A stretch of DNA of 64,000 nucleotides, taken from Paralichthys olivaceus (taxonomy: Eukaryota > Chordata > Actinopteri > Pleuronectiformes > Paralichthyidae). Numbering within the stretch: position 1 is the first letter of the stretch; each line of letters starts with the position of its first letter. Shown piece after piece: positions 17,041-30,046 of this stretch. The stretch covers positions 13,887,501 to 13,951,500 of the forward strand of contig NC_091110.1 in assembly GCF_024713975.1 (NCBI RefSeq). The letters run 5' to 3'. A program made the translations under genes and the position numbers. Below the pieces are notes generated by a model. It did not search any database. It was not told where the DNA came from and worked only from the letters and a program-made list of their open reading frames with translations.

Positions 17041-18990
17041 ATAATATGCCTTGTATATTGACAACAACATACAATAATGTACCACCTATATAGTATATTT
17101 CTATTTGTATTGCCACCTCCTAGCACACGAAGGAAACTTAAGAGATACGGATACATTGTGGATGCAACATTAGTTTTTGTGAAATTAATCATCTGAGTTT
17201 AACTATTCTAGGTTATCAACAGTCTCCAAATTGTAAGTACATGCTTTTTGCTAAGTAAAAGTGTAACAGTTAAAAATAATCCACTCTTTTAACATGCGTG
17301 ACTGTTGAAATCAATCTCAGTTGCGACAGATGAATGTTGTAACATCCCCCTAAAGAGTTAACGTCACTCACTTCACAAAAAATATCAGACAACTGTCACA
17401 CTCATTTACAGTTTCCCTGTCATTTCAATGGGATAATCCAAAAGTCGAACATAGGAGAAAGGGTTTGGTATCTACATAACTTCCTTTATTTAAAAAAAAA
17501 TATGTTCAGATTGCCTGAAAGGTTCAGTAAATGTTCTGCACAGACAACGCACACAAGTGGCATAATATAATGGGTGTGCCCTTATCCGTCTGAGAACCAC
17601 TGATATTGTGTCTTCTTGGACTTGGAATGATAGCGGCTGAGGAGCTGCACAGCTCTGGTGATGCTGTGTGTGTGTGTGTTTGTGTGTCTGTATCTCCATG
17701 GCAGTTCTCTGAGTGTATGATGAATAAGTGACGCGTGTGTACACTTTAATCTCTCATTTACAGGTCAAAGCTCATCCTATTTTCTTATCCTGATCTCTGA
17801 GCTTATCAGTCATACTGTGTTCAGTGTGGTACATGTTCATACAGGATGATACCAGGTGATAAGCTCTGATCATGGTGTAAAATGCTGACTTCTATGTGCT
17901 CATGTCTTCTTGCACACGATGGAAGCTGTGACAATGAGTTACAAGCTGGTCAGTAGGAATATGACTTAATTCTGTACAGTGTTCTGTAAGAATTCTAAAA
18001 TAAAGCTCTCCAGACCTTCAGTAGTGACACACATCTGTTATAGTGTACACTGTGTTTAATGACATGTTAAGCTGCTGTCATGAAAAACTAGGCCAAAGTT
18101 ATTTGGCAATGGAAGTTATATTTTCACCCCTGTCTGTGGGGTTGTTGGTTTGTATGTTCGTTTGTAAGCAAGATTACACAAAAAACTACTGGACACAAAA
18201 AACTACTGGACAGAGTACACCAGAACTTGGTGGAAGGATGTGGTATGGGTCAGGAAAGAACCAAATTTAGGTTTGGATCCAGGATTTTTTTTTTCACTTC
18301 AACTTTGGAGAGTGGCATTTTCACTTTTTCCATGGATCTTGATGGGAAAATCTGGCACTTTTAGGGGACTGATTTCTGTGAGTGTGTGCATCTTGATTGA
18401 ATGTAAGGAGACTGTTGGGCCTTGTTGGAGTTATGTGCTCTACCGAGAGCCATTCTAGTTCTGTTTTGACATTACGGGCTGCAAGACTTATCTTCTCTTA
18501 CAAAAAAGCAGCAGAAAGGGGCCAACTTGTAGCATTGCATTGGCAAATCACTTGGCCCTCTTACAATCTTTCAGTCATGTGTGCCTTTGTTGTCAATTGT
18601 ATTTTTTTTATTTATTATTATTTGTTGTAAAACCTGTGAGTGGTGCAAAGACAATCGCTGGTTTTTCAGTGAACAGCCAGCCTCCACCCAAAGAGCTACT
18701 TACTCCATGTAATCAGCTGATGCAGGGGAAACCAGCAGACTGATGGCTTTAATGGTTTCCACCTATATTGACCCACAGTGGCAGTTGATAGCAGCATTGT
18801 TTGAAACCGTGTCCTTCCTCATTCATCGGGTCCCCTGTGCAGACAGGAGGGCATTTAAGGCACATCTTGTGGCTGAGCGCGGAATAATGAATGGACGTGG
18901 CTGGGCGGACTCTACGGGGAGAGGCAAGGCTCATTTTACGCACCACGGTTCCGCATCAGGGCCTTGATGTCTGCTGGGTGGAAGCTGCTG
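17041..18990. other. Intergenic region swi5 - slc27a4
   Basis: No gene is supported. The main content is the family A repeat copy at 18115-18462. Around 17790-17870 a loose inverted repeat (gagcttatca / tgataagctc) is visible. Confidence 0.55.
18115..18462 (+). repeat. Dispersed repeat family A, longest copy
   Basis: Starts near 'cacccctgtctgtgg' and ends 'ctctaccgagagccattctagttc'. It shares its right end with positions 1-72 and its middle (…gattacacaaaa…ctactgg / …ccaaattt…) loosely with 43290-43545. A 17-bp unit, aaaaaactactggacac/g, is tandemly duplicated at about 18180-18214. Such elements are typically non-autonomous DNA transposons in fish. No transposase is encoded. Confidence 0.55.
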
Positions 18991-19013
18991 TTGTGAGCTA
19001 GCAGCTTGCTCTG

Positions 19014-19024
19014 TATATATAAAG
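19014..19024 (+). promoter_or_regulatory. TATA box, candidate slc27a4 promoter
   Basis: TATATATAAAG sits in a CpG-rich domain (about 18890-20050). It is about 560 bp upstream of a good splice donor (CAAG|gtatgt at 19578/19579) that would close a non-coding first exon of slc27a4. Transcription would then start near 19045-19050. Confidence 0.45.
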
Positions 19025-19044
19025 AGGCGAGCAGGCAGGGCCGC

Positions 19045-19578
19045 GCCGCATTTCCTCTTCACCAGTGCCGCAAACCCGCCCCTGCCGGATGGGAGATGTA
19101 AATAAAAGACAGCTCTCCATTGGCTGAGACGCACGTTCGTCAGCGCTTATTCCTGCTACAAGTGATGGGACGTTGACGGTGGTGGGCGGGCGCAGCTTAG
19201 AAAATTGTAAGGTCATTTGAATTACGTTTGCCAGCGAGGTGATCGGCCACAATGATCCCAGAAATGCTATCAGCGGCGGGATGAGGATGATCACGGGGTC
19301 AAAGTCGATGCGCACCGCCACGCGAATCTGACTCCCGATCAGCCGGAGGAGAGGAGCAGCGGCTCGGTGTGGCAATCTACAGCAGGAGGGGGGGGGATCC
19401 CGGTGCGTGTGTCTCCGTCCGTGTGAGCCTCTGTGGAGCCAGGCGAGCGGCTGTGAGAGGCGGAGGGGGCGACCGGGCTAACGCGTAAGCCGATCAAGGT
19501 GGAATCGCACACAACGAATTTACGCGTCAGGGGATTTCTGCGCACATACATGCTGTGACGGTGCGAGCCCAGTGCAAG
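19045..19578 (+). other. Probable non-coding exon 1 (5' UTR) of slc27a4
   Basis: GC-rich stretch between the TATA box and the donor at 19579. It contains several upstream ATGs, for example ATGGGAGATG at about 19089, closed by TGA within about 40 nt. If this is the real leader, translation of slc27a4 would be subject to uORFs. The exact start is unknown. Confidence 0.4.
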
Positions 19579-21724
19579 GTATGTAAACCCCCCAAAAAAC
19601 CTCCCGGGCTCACCGAGCACCCCTGTGATGATTCACCACCGATCGCTCCGGTTATTATCCGTTCGGAGAAAGGGAGACGGAGCCGGCAGTGACTCTTGTC
19701 CTTTGTCAACCTTGTGAAACGCAAGATCCACTGACGGGACTCGAGAGGTGGCTCCGCGTTGTCACACTCTCCATGCCCGTGATGGGTGATTTTAATGCGG
19801 GCATGTATTCTCAGCGTGGCGCCTCATCCTGTAACGGGTTGCTGATGTTGTCACCATCCGCTTCCTTGCCATAAGCCGACGCGCACAATACGCTGCGCAT
19901 CCTGCTCTTCTGGGCGCGCATGCAACCACGATCACCTCCATCGTGCCAGCGTTAGCCCGATGGATGTTCTCCAGCCGGGCTGCGGTTGAAGGCCCTGCCT
20001 GAACGCGCACATGGTTGGTGAGGTGTAGTCTCACCATCAGTGGGTTGAGCCGCCCTATGATTTCCTCCTTATCTACCGCAATATGATGCTATGCGCCTGC
20101 TACATTACGAGTGTAGCAGCAGCAGCAAATGGCAGCTAAACGTTTTTTTCTCCATGAGGTGGCTGCTGCTCCTTTTACTGCATTTCTTTCCCCTGACGTG
20201 CCACATATTCTATCATGCTGATCCGCTGGATTGTAATTTAATCGTCCAGTCACAGAGCTGTGGTGTAAATAGCAGCAGAGTTATTGAATTGCCCTGATGA
20301 AGCCATCATCACCATTATAGCTACATGCAGGGAGACAGAGCAATAAATATCCAGTCAGCTTCTAAGAAAACCTACCCTCCTGTGATAAATAGCCATTTTC
20401 TATAAAAGCTCAATTGTTGTCTCATAATTCTACCCTTCAGTTTTTTTTCTAAGCAGCCTAATGAATATATAATATGCAATGTAAACCTATCCTTCGCTGG
20501 TTGAGGATCATCTTCCCAGCTATCAGGTGTCACTGAGCACCACGGTGCTCTGTTGTTCTTAGCTGTCACATAAAGACTATTTTCTTTGAATAAGGGTTTC
20601 CCCAAGGTCTCCTCAGCCTTGGGCTTCATTCGACTGCAAGAGAAAAAGAAACTCAAAAGGATTTCTTGGCTTCATTCATAGCGCACACTTAAAAAAACAA
20701 ATGTACCACACTCCTATGTTATTGCCTCTTAAGTATTTCATATGAGGCTAATGGACACAGGATGTCTGTGAAGGTTCATCCAGGGGTCTGTACCACGACA
20801 AAGGGTGTGTGGTGATCGAGGTTACTTCAGGTTTTAATTCTGGTTTTCACTCCTGCGAAACTGGTTCACTTCCTCCCATGGTAAATAACCATGGCAACGT
20901 ATGCTGAATCCCTAACCTGCTCTGGAGCAGGTTGATTGAAACCTGTCAACACCCAAACTAATAACCAATCAGATCATCAGGAGACTAAAGTCATGGATCT
21001 CAGTTTGTTCATCATTAGGCAAAAAAAAAGCCAAAAAATTCCATAAGTAGTAATATTCTTATGCATATTTACAGTTCATCATTAGCCTTAATTTAAAAAG
21101 CTGATTAAAATTGTTTCTACAATTTTTTTTTAATTCTAGTTAAGTGACCATTATGTGCATTTCATTTTGTTGAATATCACTGTTAGATTTAGCTTTAACT
21201 GACACTAATGGCAGGTATCAGGGTTTCTTCTCATATTAAAAACTAACTTCACCTCTTACAGCTGAAAACCCAGAGTCACACAACCTTTGTAATACAAGTT
21301 ATCAGGGCAGCCATTGTTTAGTTTACTGAAGCCATGCAACCAAAAGATATCAGGGATATGTGACTTGTATGGGCAGCTGTACTTTAGTAGTTAGTGGTTT
21401 ATAATCTTGAAGACATTTCACTTCTTGTCCAAGAGGCTTCTTCCTTTCTAACTGTAGTAGAAGGGTAAACAACAGCTGTAACTGTTGTTGCAGAAGCCAT
21501 GAGTTTAATAACAGCAACCAAGTTTAGTTGCACTCGATTCAACTCTTCTAAGTGCTAAATAGCAGTCAATTGGTTTGAATACCACTGTTACGAACTTGCT
21601 TGAACCACATTTAACATGTCTCCTACTGAACTGATGTTTAGTCTGAATTGTTTTGAGTCGCTAGCCACTATCTGCAGCCTGTCGGTCACAATCTTTTTCC
21701 ATTTTTGTGTGTGCATTCTTCCAG
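19579..21724 (+). other. slc27a4 intron 1
   Basis: The first ~450 bases continue the CpG-rich domain (to about 20050) and could carry promoter or enhancer activity. A MITE-like element lies at 20778-20995. The intron ends in a pyrimidine-rich stretch and cttccag. Confidence 0.55.
20778..20995 (+). repeat. MITE-like dispersed repeat (Harbinger-type suspected)
   Basis: The order 'aggggtctgtaccacgac', 'ggttacttcaggttttaattctgg', 'actggttcacttcctccca', 'ccatggcaacgtatgctgaa' and 'aacctgctctggagcaggtt' matches a high-copy fish element. 'aacctgctctggagcaggtt' is itself a near-palindrome. Assignment to PIF/Harbinger is from memory of similar elements and is tentative. Confidence 0.45.
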
Positions 21725-21725
21725 G

Positions 21726-24700
21726 ATGATGCGTCTAGGGTGCTGCACAGCCCTGCTGTTTGTGTTGAGGCTACTGGTGGGCTTGCCTTGGTACCAGGTT
21801 CTGCCGGCCATATTGATCTTCTATCTGGGAAGCGGAGGATGGAGCTTCCTGCAAATTTTTGCCAAAACAATCGGCAGAGACTTACAGTAAGTGTAATTAA
21901 TGATGAATAATTAAACCCAGAAAAAAGTGAAAATTGCTTTTCAGTCTCTGCAAGCATGGGAAAAAAATACTGCCATTGATTTTTCTTTTCTTTTTTCTTT
22001 TATTTACTGCTTTTCAACTGATTAAGTCTTTCACAGACGCTATCATAGAAATTGTGAGGCACAATTTTGTGCCGTCTGTATTTTGACAATGACAAATTTG
22101 CTCTGTACTCCAGAACACTGGAACTCAATTTAAACAATGGCTTTGAGTTCTGACTTTCAACTTGAATGAGGTATTAATATCCAGCTTGTGTGAGCAGTAT
22201 TAGAACAATAGCATCATCACTGTCTTCAAAAATGAGGGAATTGTACTTTTTTATGTTAAAAAAGAGCTTTAATTCTTACAGTGTTCATTCAGTGGGAGAA
22301 CAGCTACTATTATTTATTGTGCAGTTCACACAGCCACAATAAAATAAACTGTGCCACTGTAAAAATACTTCAATGCTTCTCAATCAATGTTCCTGGGGAT
22401 AGTTTCCTTCATCCAGAACAAAACCTTGGACACAGAGTAATTTGAATAAGACCTTTGTACACACTGTAGTTGCAGAGAAATATTTAACATAAAAACGACG
22501 TCATATGTTATTGAAAAGTCAGAATATGACAGATAAAAACTTTAAAGCTCTTTACATACCTTTGCTGAGAGCCTTTTAAAAAGGCTATAAATCAGAATGA
22601 TCATTGTCACCCCTCAGTGGAATCATTTGTGATGACACATCACAATGACATCCACTCATTGATAGAAATGTTGTAACGTCTTAGTTCATTATTAAAACCA
22701 TACACCAGGTCAAGATCCCTCACAAACTCCACTCTGACTGAAAACCAGAAAGGTATCTTGCAGTTTTTTATATATTTTTGTTGTTTCACGTGTCAACAGG
22801 TTTGTCCAACGGAGGAACATGTGCACAGGTTTTCACATCTCTAACGTTGCAAAAATGTAGACTGACATCCTTGAAAGCAGCTTTTTAGAACTCAACGACC
22901 AGGACCTGAGGCTCTTGGTCATCAGGCCTGGCTTATTAGCCACTGTTTGTAACCAGCTGCATATTTCTGTCTGTTTCCAAAATATGTGACAAAACCGGTG
23001 GCTCGAAGTATTTTAGACAAACAACAGAGAGGAGAACGAGGGAGCAAAGTGACTTTCTTATCTAAAGCTATTGTTTACGTTTGAACATTTTTTTTCTCCA
23101 TGAGAAATAAGACAAAGTGACATAACAAGTTAAACAGCAGTTTATACAGCAAAAGAGGCAAAGATCGCAGTTCGTGTTTTAAAGATAAATATCTTACCAC
23201 AGCTAAATTGTTATCTTCTTAAGACCGATTACTACCTAAATGTTCAGCCTCCAAGTTGGGTTTATCTGCCAGGCTACAAATACCTCTAAGTATATAATTC
23301 CGATAGTGCTGTAGTTAAACGTCTCCCTATTGGCAATGTCTGAAGACTCAAGGTTAAAAATTCACCATATCTGACTGGGTGAATGAGTCTGTTTCCTCAG
23401 TGACTCATAAATTCTTGTTGTGCAATCTGTGGTGACATGGGGTAGGTCTTTTCAGTGTCAGAAGCTGTTTGCTTCACATCTTATTGTATATGTTGTGCTA
23501 AACCAACCCCTAGTCTAAACAAACCTGTCATTACATTATTTACATAGTTTAGAGTCCACGAAGCTCATGTGTCGCATTAGAAACGGCTGCAACTTATTGC
23601 GGTCAAGTGTATAAACTACTGGGCAGTCGGAGAGTGCATACCTCCTTCAAGGATGATTTGCCATTATTTCACCATATTGCATACACATTGCGATCCAATC
23701 CATCTCCATAATTATCCGGATGTACACCAAATTTCATCTATTCATAAATATTAGTACTTTACACCTTTTCTTGAAGATCATACATTTTTTTGAAAAAAAC
23801 ACAAAAACATAAAAAAAATCCCCATCTCATATCATAATGTGAAGGAGATTGAATCCACTCAAAAAATCCTTGGCTCATAACTCATCCTTCCACCAAGTTT
23901 CAATAAAATAGTTTTTGTGTAATCCTGCTAACAGAGAAACAGCAATGAAAGCAATACTTCCTTCGTGGAGATAATGAAATAAATGGACAACACTGCAACA
24001 ATGAATTGTGGTAATCGTGACCAACGTGAAACTAATCCCCAAAGACAAAAAACTTTAACACCATCACTGTGATGGTGTTAAAGTTTTTTTTTGCTGTGAA
24101 GTAACTTGGCTGGATAGATTTTTATATTGTACCTTTACACCATAAATCTACTGACCTGGATGTTTGCATGTATTGCCACTCAGTCATCTCTGTCATAACC
24201 TTTTATATCTGGTTACCTTTTGCACAGCAAAGTAAGATAAATAGAATAAACTGCAAGATAGATATCATTAGTTGCTCAACTATAAATAAGCTTCAAAGTA
24301 CAAATAATTACTATACCTTTTTCTGATTCCTGATTTTCCATTTACCACCCATGCATCTATTTTACAGGGAAAGGGATTGTTTTTCAGAATTTTCATTACG
24401 TAGTTAAAATCAACTGACTCCTAAACCTGTCTGAGATAAGTGTTGTAAAAGTCCCGATCATAGGTCGCAATAAATATTCAGTTCGTATTTTTGCCTTTTT
24501 CTCTTTTAATATTTAATGTTCTCTTGCTTCTTCAGTGCGGCAAGTGTGTTGTTGCGGGTGAAGATGAACGTCAGACGTCACCTCAAACAGAAAAACACAA
24601 TTCCCAAGATCTTTGCTGAGACAGTGCGTCGCCACGGTGACAAGACGGCACTCATCTTCGAGGGTACGGGGGAAAAGTGGACCTTCCGGGAGTTGGACGA

Positions 24701-27700
24701 GTACTCCAACAGAGTGGCCAACCTGCTGCTACAACGGGGTTTCAAGGTACTTGTATTGAACAACATTTCCCTTAAAGTATGACTGAAACAAATGTATGAT
24801 TTAATGTCAGTTGCTCAGTTTATGGCTGTCAGCTTCACAAGTCCCTCTTCTTGTTGTTTCTCTCCTCAGGAGGGTGATGTGGTGGCCCTCTTCATGGAGA
24901 ACAGGTCCCAGTACGTGGGCCTCTGGCTGGGCATGGCCAAGATTGGAGTAGAGGCCGCTCTCATTAACTTCAATCTGAGACTAGAGGCCTTGGTCCACTG
25001 TGTCACCATCTCCAATGCCAAGGCTGTGGTGTTTGGCGCAGAGCTGACTGATGGTGAGTGCGGGGAAGAATGGAGGAGGGCTGTGTGGGGGTAGAGGGAT
25101 AGATTAGAGAAGCATCTGAAGGATATGTGACGGATTTAGTTGCTTACGGCAACAAAATCAAGATTGTAGCTAGAAATCTGTCTCTGAGGGCTTTACAATC
25201 TATATGACGACGCCTCATGCTGATGAGTGTTGTTCCACTTCCGTTATGATGAGACTGAGGGCGCTGAGTGGTGCAGGGAGGTCGTAGAAGATTGATGGCT
25301 TTAGGAGGAGGTGTCTCTTTAATATCAGTCACTGCAGCTTTAAATGGCTGATGGATGAAAGAAAGAGAAGAAATAATGAAGAAGGAAGTGGAGAAATGTC
25401 ACCGCCTTCAATTTGCCGTGTTCAAGGTCTGAGCATGGACGATTTTCTGATAACTGATAACATGAAATAGATAAGAGATACTGTATATGTAAGGGGGGGG
25501 GGGGTGACCTACAGCACTGACATGGAGACAGATAGGTACCGTACCATACTCAGCTAAAAAGAGATTAGACTATCAGACTAAAACAAAAGAGCTGATTTAA
25601 TACCACTGTAAACCCCTGATGATTCACCTATTGTGTTTTATAAATTAGCTGCGTTGTTACATTAAGCCTGTTGTTTTAATGGATAAAAAAAAAATTGCAG
25701 CAGCTCAGTAGATTGGCCAAACATAAATTAAGGGATCTGTTTCAGTCTCCTCATTGTCTCCTTCTGGGACCCTACATAATCTGAAAAGCCCTGATCTCAA
25801 CAGCTATACAGTTACAGCTGTTGAGATCACTCATCAGCTCTGAGTGAATCAGTTTGGAGGTGGTCATCCTGGGATTAGTCTGTCTCATGATGTGAACTCA
25901 AGGTATTGGGTGCCTGATTCTGCTGACATTCTCCTCCCTTTCCTTTTTGGGAATTCTCTATTTGCACGTGCAAGTTTTCCACCAAAACAAGTCCCCACCT
26001 TGACACACCATTGCTGCATCTTGGGATTAGTACCACCACCAGTTATACAAACAAGCCAGAGTGTTTTTCCCCCGTAGGAGAATGATGACAGTGCAGCCAG
26101 ACCATTCTCCAGCGCTGACGCAGCACTGTGGAGACTGTGTTAGGATTGATGGAAGAGTTTCTGTGTTGGGTGCTGGACCTGTCATGTGCTTTTTACCTTT
26201 AAGTAATTAGAAACGCAGCCTCTTGGCTCCTGAGCCAGGCCAAGCCAAGCCACTAGCATTAGCACTGAGCCAGCATGACACAGGGCTTTTAAAGGAAGAT
26301 GCAGTCAGTTTTTTTAAGGGGAACATATTCAAGATGTTTCTTTTTTTCTCTCTCACTCTCCCGATTTCCACCCTTAATGTTTTTCTCCTTTGTTCCTTGT
26401 CTGCTCTGGTCGTCCTCCTGCAGTCGCTGATGGGAAATAACCTAATTTGTTCTAATGTGTTTGTCTCCCTCTCGAAGCTGTTTGCGAGGTCCACAATTCA
26501 ATGGGAAAGGCGGTGCAGATGTTCTGCTCCGGAGACTGGGACCCCAAACGAGTCCCTCAGGGCACAGAGTGCCTCGAGCCCCTGCTGGCTGCTGCCCCGT
26601 CTCACCTGCCCAGCCGGCCCCTACGCTGCTTCACAGGTGAGAACCGTCATCAGTTTTCCAGACATTTAACGGTTGCTCTTGGGACTAATTTATGTGATAT
26701 TTTTTCAGTGGGGCAATTATAATTCACCAACCAACAACCGGTGTCCAATTCATCAGGAAAAAAAATCCTCCTGTCAAACTGTCAGCGCAAACTCAAACCA
26801 AAGCAATACAGCATTTCAAAAAGTAATTTCTTTGCTTTCACTGATAGTTGGGCAGCCTGGTCACAAGCTAAATGAGAGAAATTATTCCTCTGTTTTTCTT
26901 GTTACAGGCAATTACTGATGCCTCACTAAGGATAATATGCATTGCTTGTTTCTAAGGAAACTCATATACAGTATCTGGGTCAACAGAATGAATTGAATCC
27001 TATTAATCAAGCAAAGACAATTTTTGATAAAAACAAAAATCCCAACTTTGCCTCAAAACACTTTAAAACATACCCTCTGTTTTATTTTGGTATTCAATAT
27101 TTTATGGTATTCAATATTGTCTCTGTATCTGCAGAGCTAATCAGTTAGGTGTGATTCAGAACAATGAATCAAGTCCCACCTGCTGATTCATATTTATTAT
27201 GTCGGCCACTTCAGCATCACATGGCAGCCACGCAGGCAGGTGCTGCTATAAAACCTGCGACCTTTGCTCATACTCGTAAAATGTTTCTCCGACAATCTGG
27301 ACACAAACAAAACGCATCAGGATTAGAACAGTAAGGTCACATTCAGATGTGATTAGAGCATGTGCAAGTGTACACATACAGTATGTAGTGTGAATGTGAA
27401 GTATCGCTCCACAGAGGGGCTGGTGGTTGTTCCAGGTAAGATCAAGTGTGAGCAGGAAAGTGAAATCCAAACACAAGCCCACTGTGCATGTAAGAATGTG
27501 CTGTGCTATGGGTTCTACCTTGAAGGTTTGTGTTTTGGGGTGGGAGGTAAGAGTGTATTGCTGGGGAGTGTAGGGGAAACATAAACTGTCCATATGCAAA
27601 CAATAACTAATCAATGCTCAAATAATAATAATATGTTAATAAATGTTAATTTGAAAATCGTCAACTGAAAATGTGGAGTAAAACCTCCCATTGTTTTATT

Positions 27701-30005
27701 TTTACCCTCTCAAATATACACTAAGACCTGTCAGTGCGTTTGCTTTTTGACGTCTGTGTTTTCTCACTCTCACTGTTCTCTCTGTTTCAGATCGCCTATT
27801 CTACATCTACACATCAGGAACCACTGGGATGCCTAAAGCTGCCATTGTTGTGCACAGCAGGTAGGAAGGAGCCACACAGCTAACTAAAGACACGCAGGAT
27901 GGCAGCTGCTCTCTTTGTTGATCCTTGCTGCTTTCATGTGTAGTTCAAGTATTGTAGTGGAGGAGAAACAACATAAAACGTGTCAGACTTATTTTTACTT
28001 TATTCTCTCTCCTCACCACACCCTGGTTTTCAGGTACTACCGCATGGCAGCTTTGGTATATTATGGCTTCAGGATGACGTCAGACGATGTGCTGTATGAT
28101 TGCCTTCCACTCTACCACTCTGCAGGTAAAGTCATAACTGTGCAGCGTTGAGATTAGAGGTTCCTTTAGACTTCTATATTATTTGCTCTGGTCCAAATCA
28201 GTGGAGGAGTTTATAATCTTAACTTTCCAAACCAAAATGCATTAATAAAACTGCATCAAGAAGGCAACGCACTTCATTCTTTCTTTAGATCAGACCTTGA
28301 TACATCCTAGATGCTTGAGACTGTTGGATTTTTCTCATCTACACCACATCATGCAGATCACAGCTGGCTACAGGAGCCGTTTAGCTCAAACTAGCACAGT
28401 CGGCCATGTAGTTGGCTCAGATGGAAGTGGGCTCACATTCCCAACACAAACAAGCTACACCAGAATTTGTTTGTGACCATGCTGACACCACTTTGTTCTG
28501 AGAAGATCTGTACAGTTGCTGTTTTTAGATATCTCCAAACAAATTGTACCAAGTGGGAAAATAAGTCCAATTAAACCGCACTAAACAATGAACGTTTGAC
28601 TGTGGAGCCTTGTCCCTTTAATATGCAGTTTTTAACGCTGTATAATATTAGTTTATTATTATTATAAATGTCTTTCTATATTTCCATGTTGTGACTGGTA
28701 CCCTTCGACTCTGACAGCTCATATTTCTCTGTCCACAGGAAACATTGTGGGAGTGGGCCAGTGTTTGATCCATGGCATGACTGTAGTCATCAGAAAGAAG
28801 TTCTCTGCCTCGCGTTTCTGGGACGACTGTGTCAAATACAACTGCACTGTAAGCGTAAATTACAAACTCCTGCCACAGACTTAGTTATTGAGTAGCACGC
28901 TATAGCCTCTCAGTGTCGCTGAAGACTTATTGCATGTCACCGCCTATAAAAGTAATCTCAAGATGTAATGTTATTCCCCTTCTGTAGAAGGATTTTTCAT
29001 TGTTACAAGAAAGGTATTAAATCTGTAATAAATGTATTCATATCTCTGTTATGTCTCATCACTCAATTATTGTTTTTTACCCTCATCCTCCAACAGATTG
29101 TGCAGTACATTGGTGAGATCTGCAGATACCTGTTGAACCAGCCATTGCGGGACACAGAGCAGCAACATCGGGTGCGCATGGCACTGGGGAACGGCCTTCG
29201 CCAGAGCATATGGGAGGAGTTTATGAACCGCTTCAATATCCCGCAGATTGCAGAGTTCTACGGAGCAACAGAATGCAACTGCAGCCTGGGCAACTTCGAT
29301 AACAGGGTAGGAATGTGCACTGAAGTTCTGATGCTCTGACCAAACATCACAGTCATTTTTGAGGAAACGTTCGGTCTAAAATTACTATTAATGTGTAGAG
29401 GTTACGCTGAGAGAACTTCATAATGTTATCTAAGGCTTTACTTTTCATTAGTGCTATAAAAGCCTTTTCATCATCCTCACCACACCGATCCACACTGTGG
29501 TTGTTGACATGGTTTGTCTGTCCTCTAGGTCGGAGCGTGCGGCTTCAACAGTCAGATTTTACCCTTCATCTACCCCATCAGACTGGTGAGGGTTGATGAA
29601 GAGACCATGGAACTCATTAGGGGACCTGACGGCGTCTGCATTCCCTGTAAACCTGGTATGTGTACTGTATGTGTGTTTACACATATTAAATGCTTTAGTG
29701 AACAAACAGAGGTGGTGTTAAGAAGAAAAGTACACAGCTGGTAATACATTCACCAACACATGTTTGATTAACAGTGGAATAAAGCTGAATGCTTACTCTG
29801 TGGTGATTCTGTTTATTTGGGCATGCGTTTGTCTTTCAACACAAAGACTGATGGCCTCACTTAAGACTGATGATGCGACATAAAAATGAAATGCACAGAC
29901 CTCTGATACACCTGGTGGAGATCAAATAAAACACTTTGAAATAACAGTTACAGTTTAAGTTTCGTTTATTAATATCTCTGGTCTTTCACACTTTTCTCTT
30001 TGGCT

Positions 30006-30046
<41 letters not shown>

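Larger units (their letters stand above)
21887..24535 (+). other. slc27a4 intron 2
   Basis: AT-rich intron with no coding exon seen. It holds a repeat remnant at about 23640-23975 and a perfect 43-bp hairpin at 24047-24089, both listed separately. Confidence 0.7.

Noticed and set aside
18998..19724. Minus-strand frames of 93-125 aa in the CpG-rich slc27a4 leader
   Set aside because: Long frames are expected by chance in GC-rich DNA, and no domain, start context or splice pattern supports them.
26223..26669. 148-aa open frame in slc27a4
   Set aside because: It is the slc27a4 exon at 26478-26636 read in another frame together with intron sequence.
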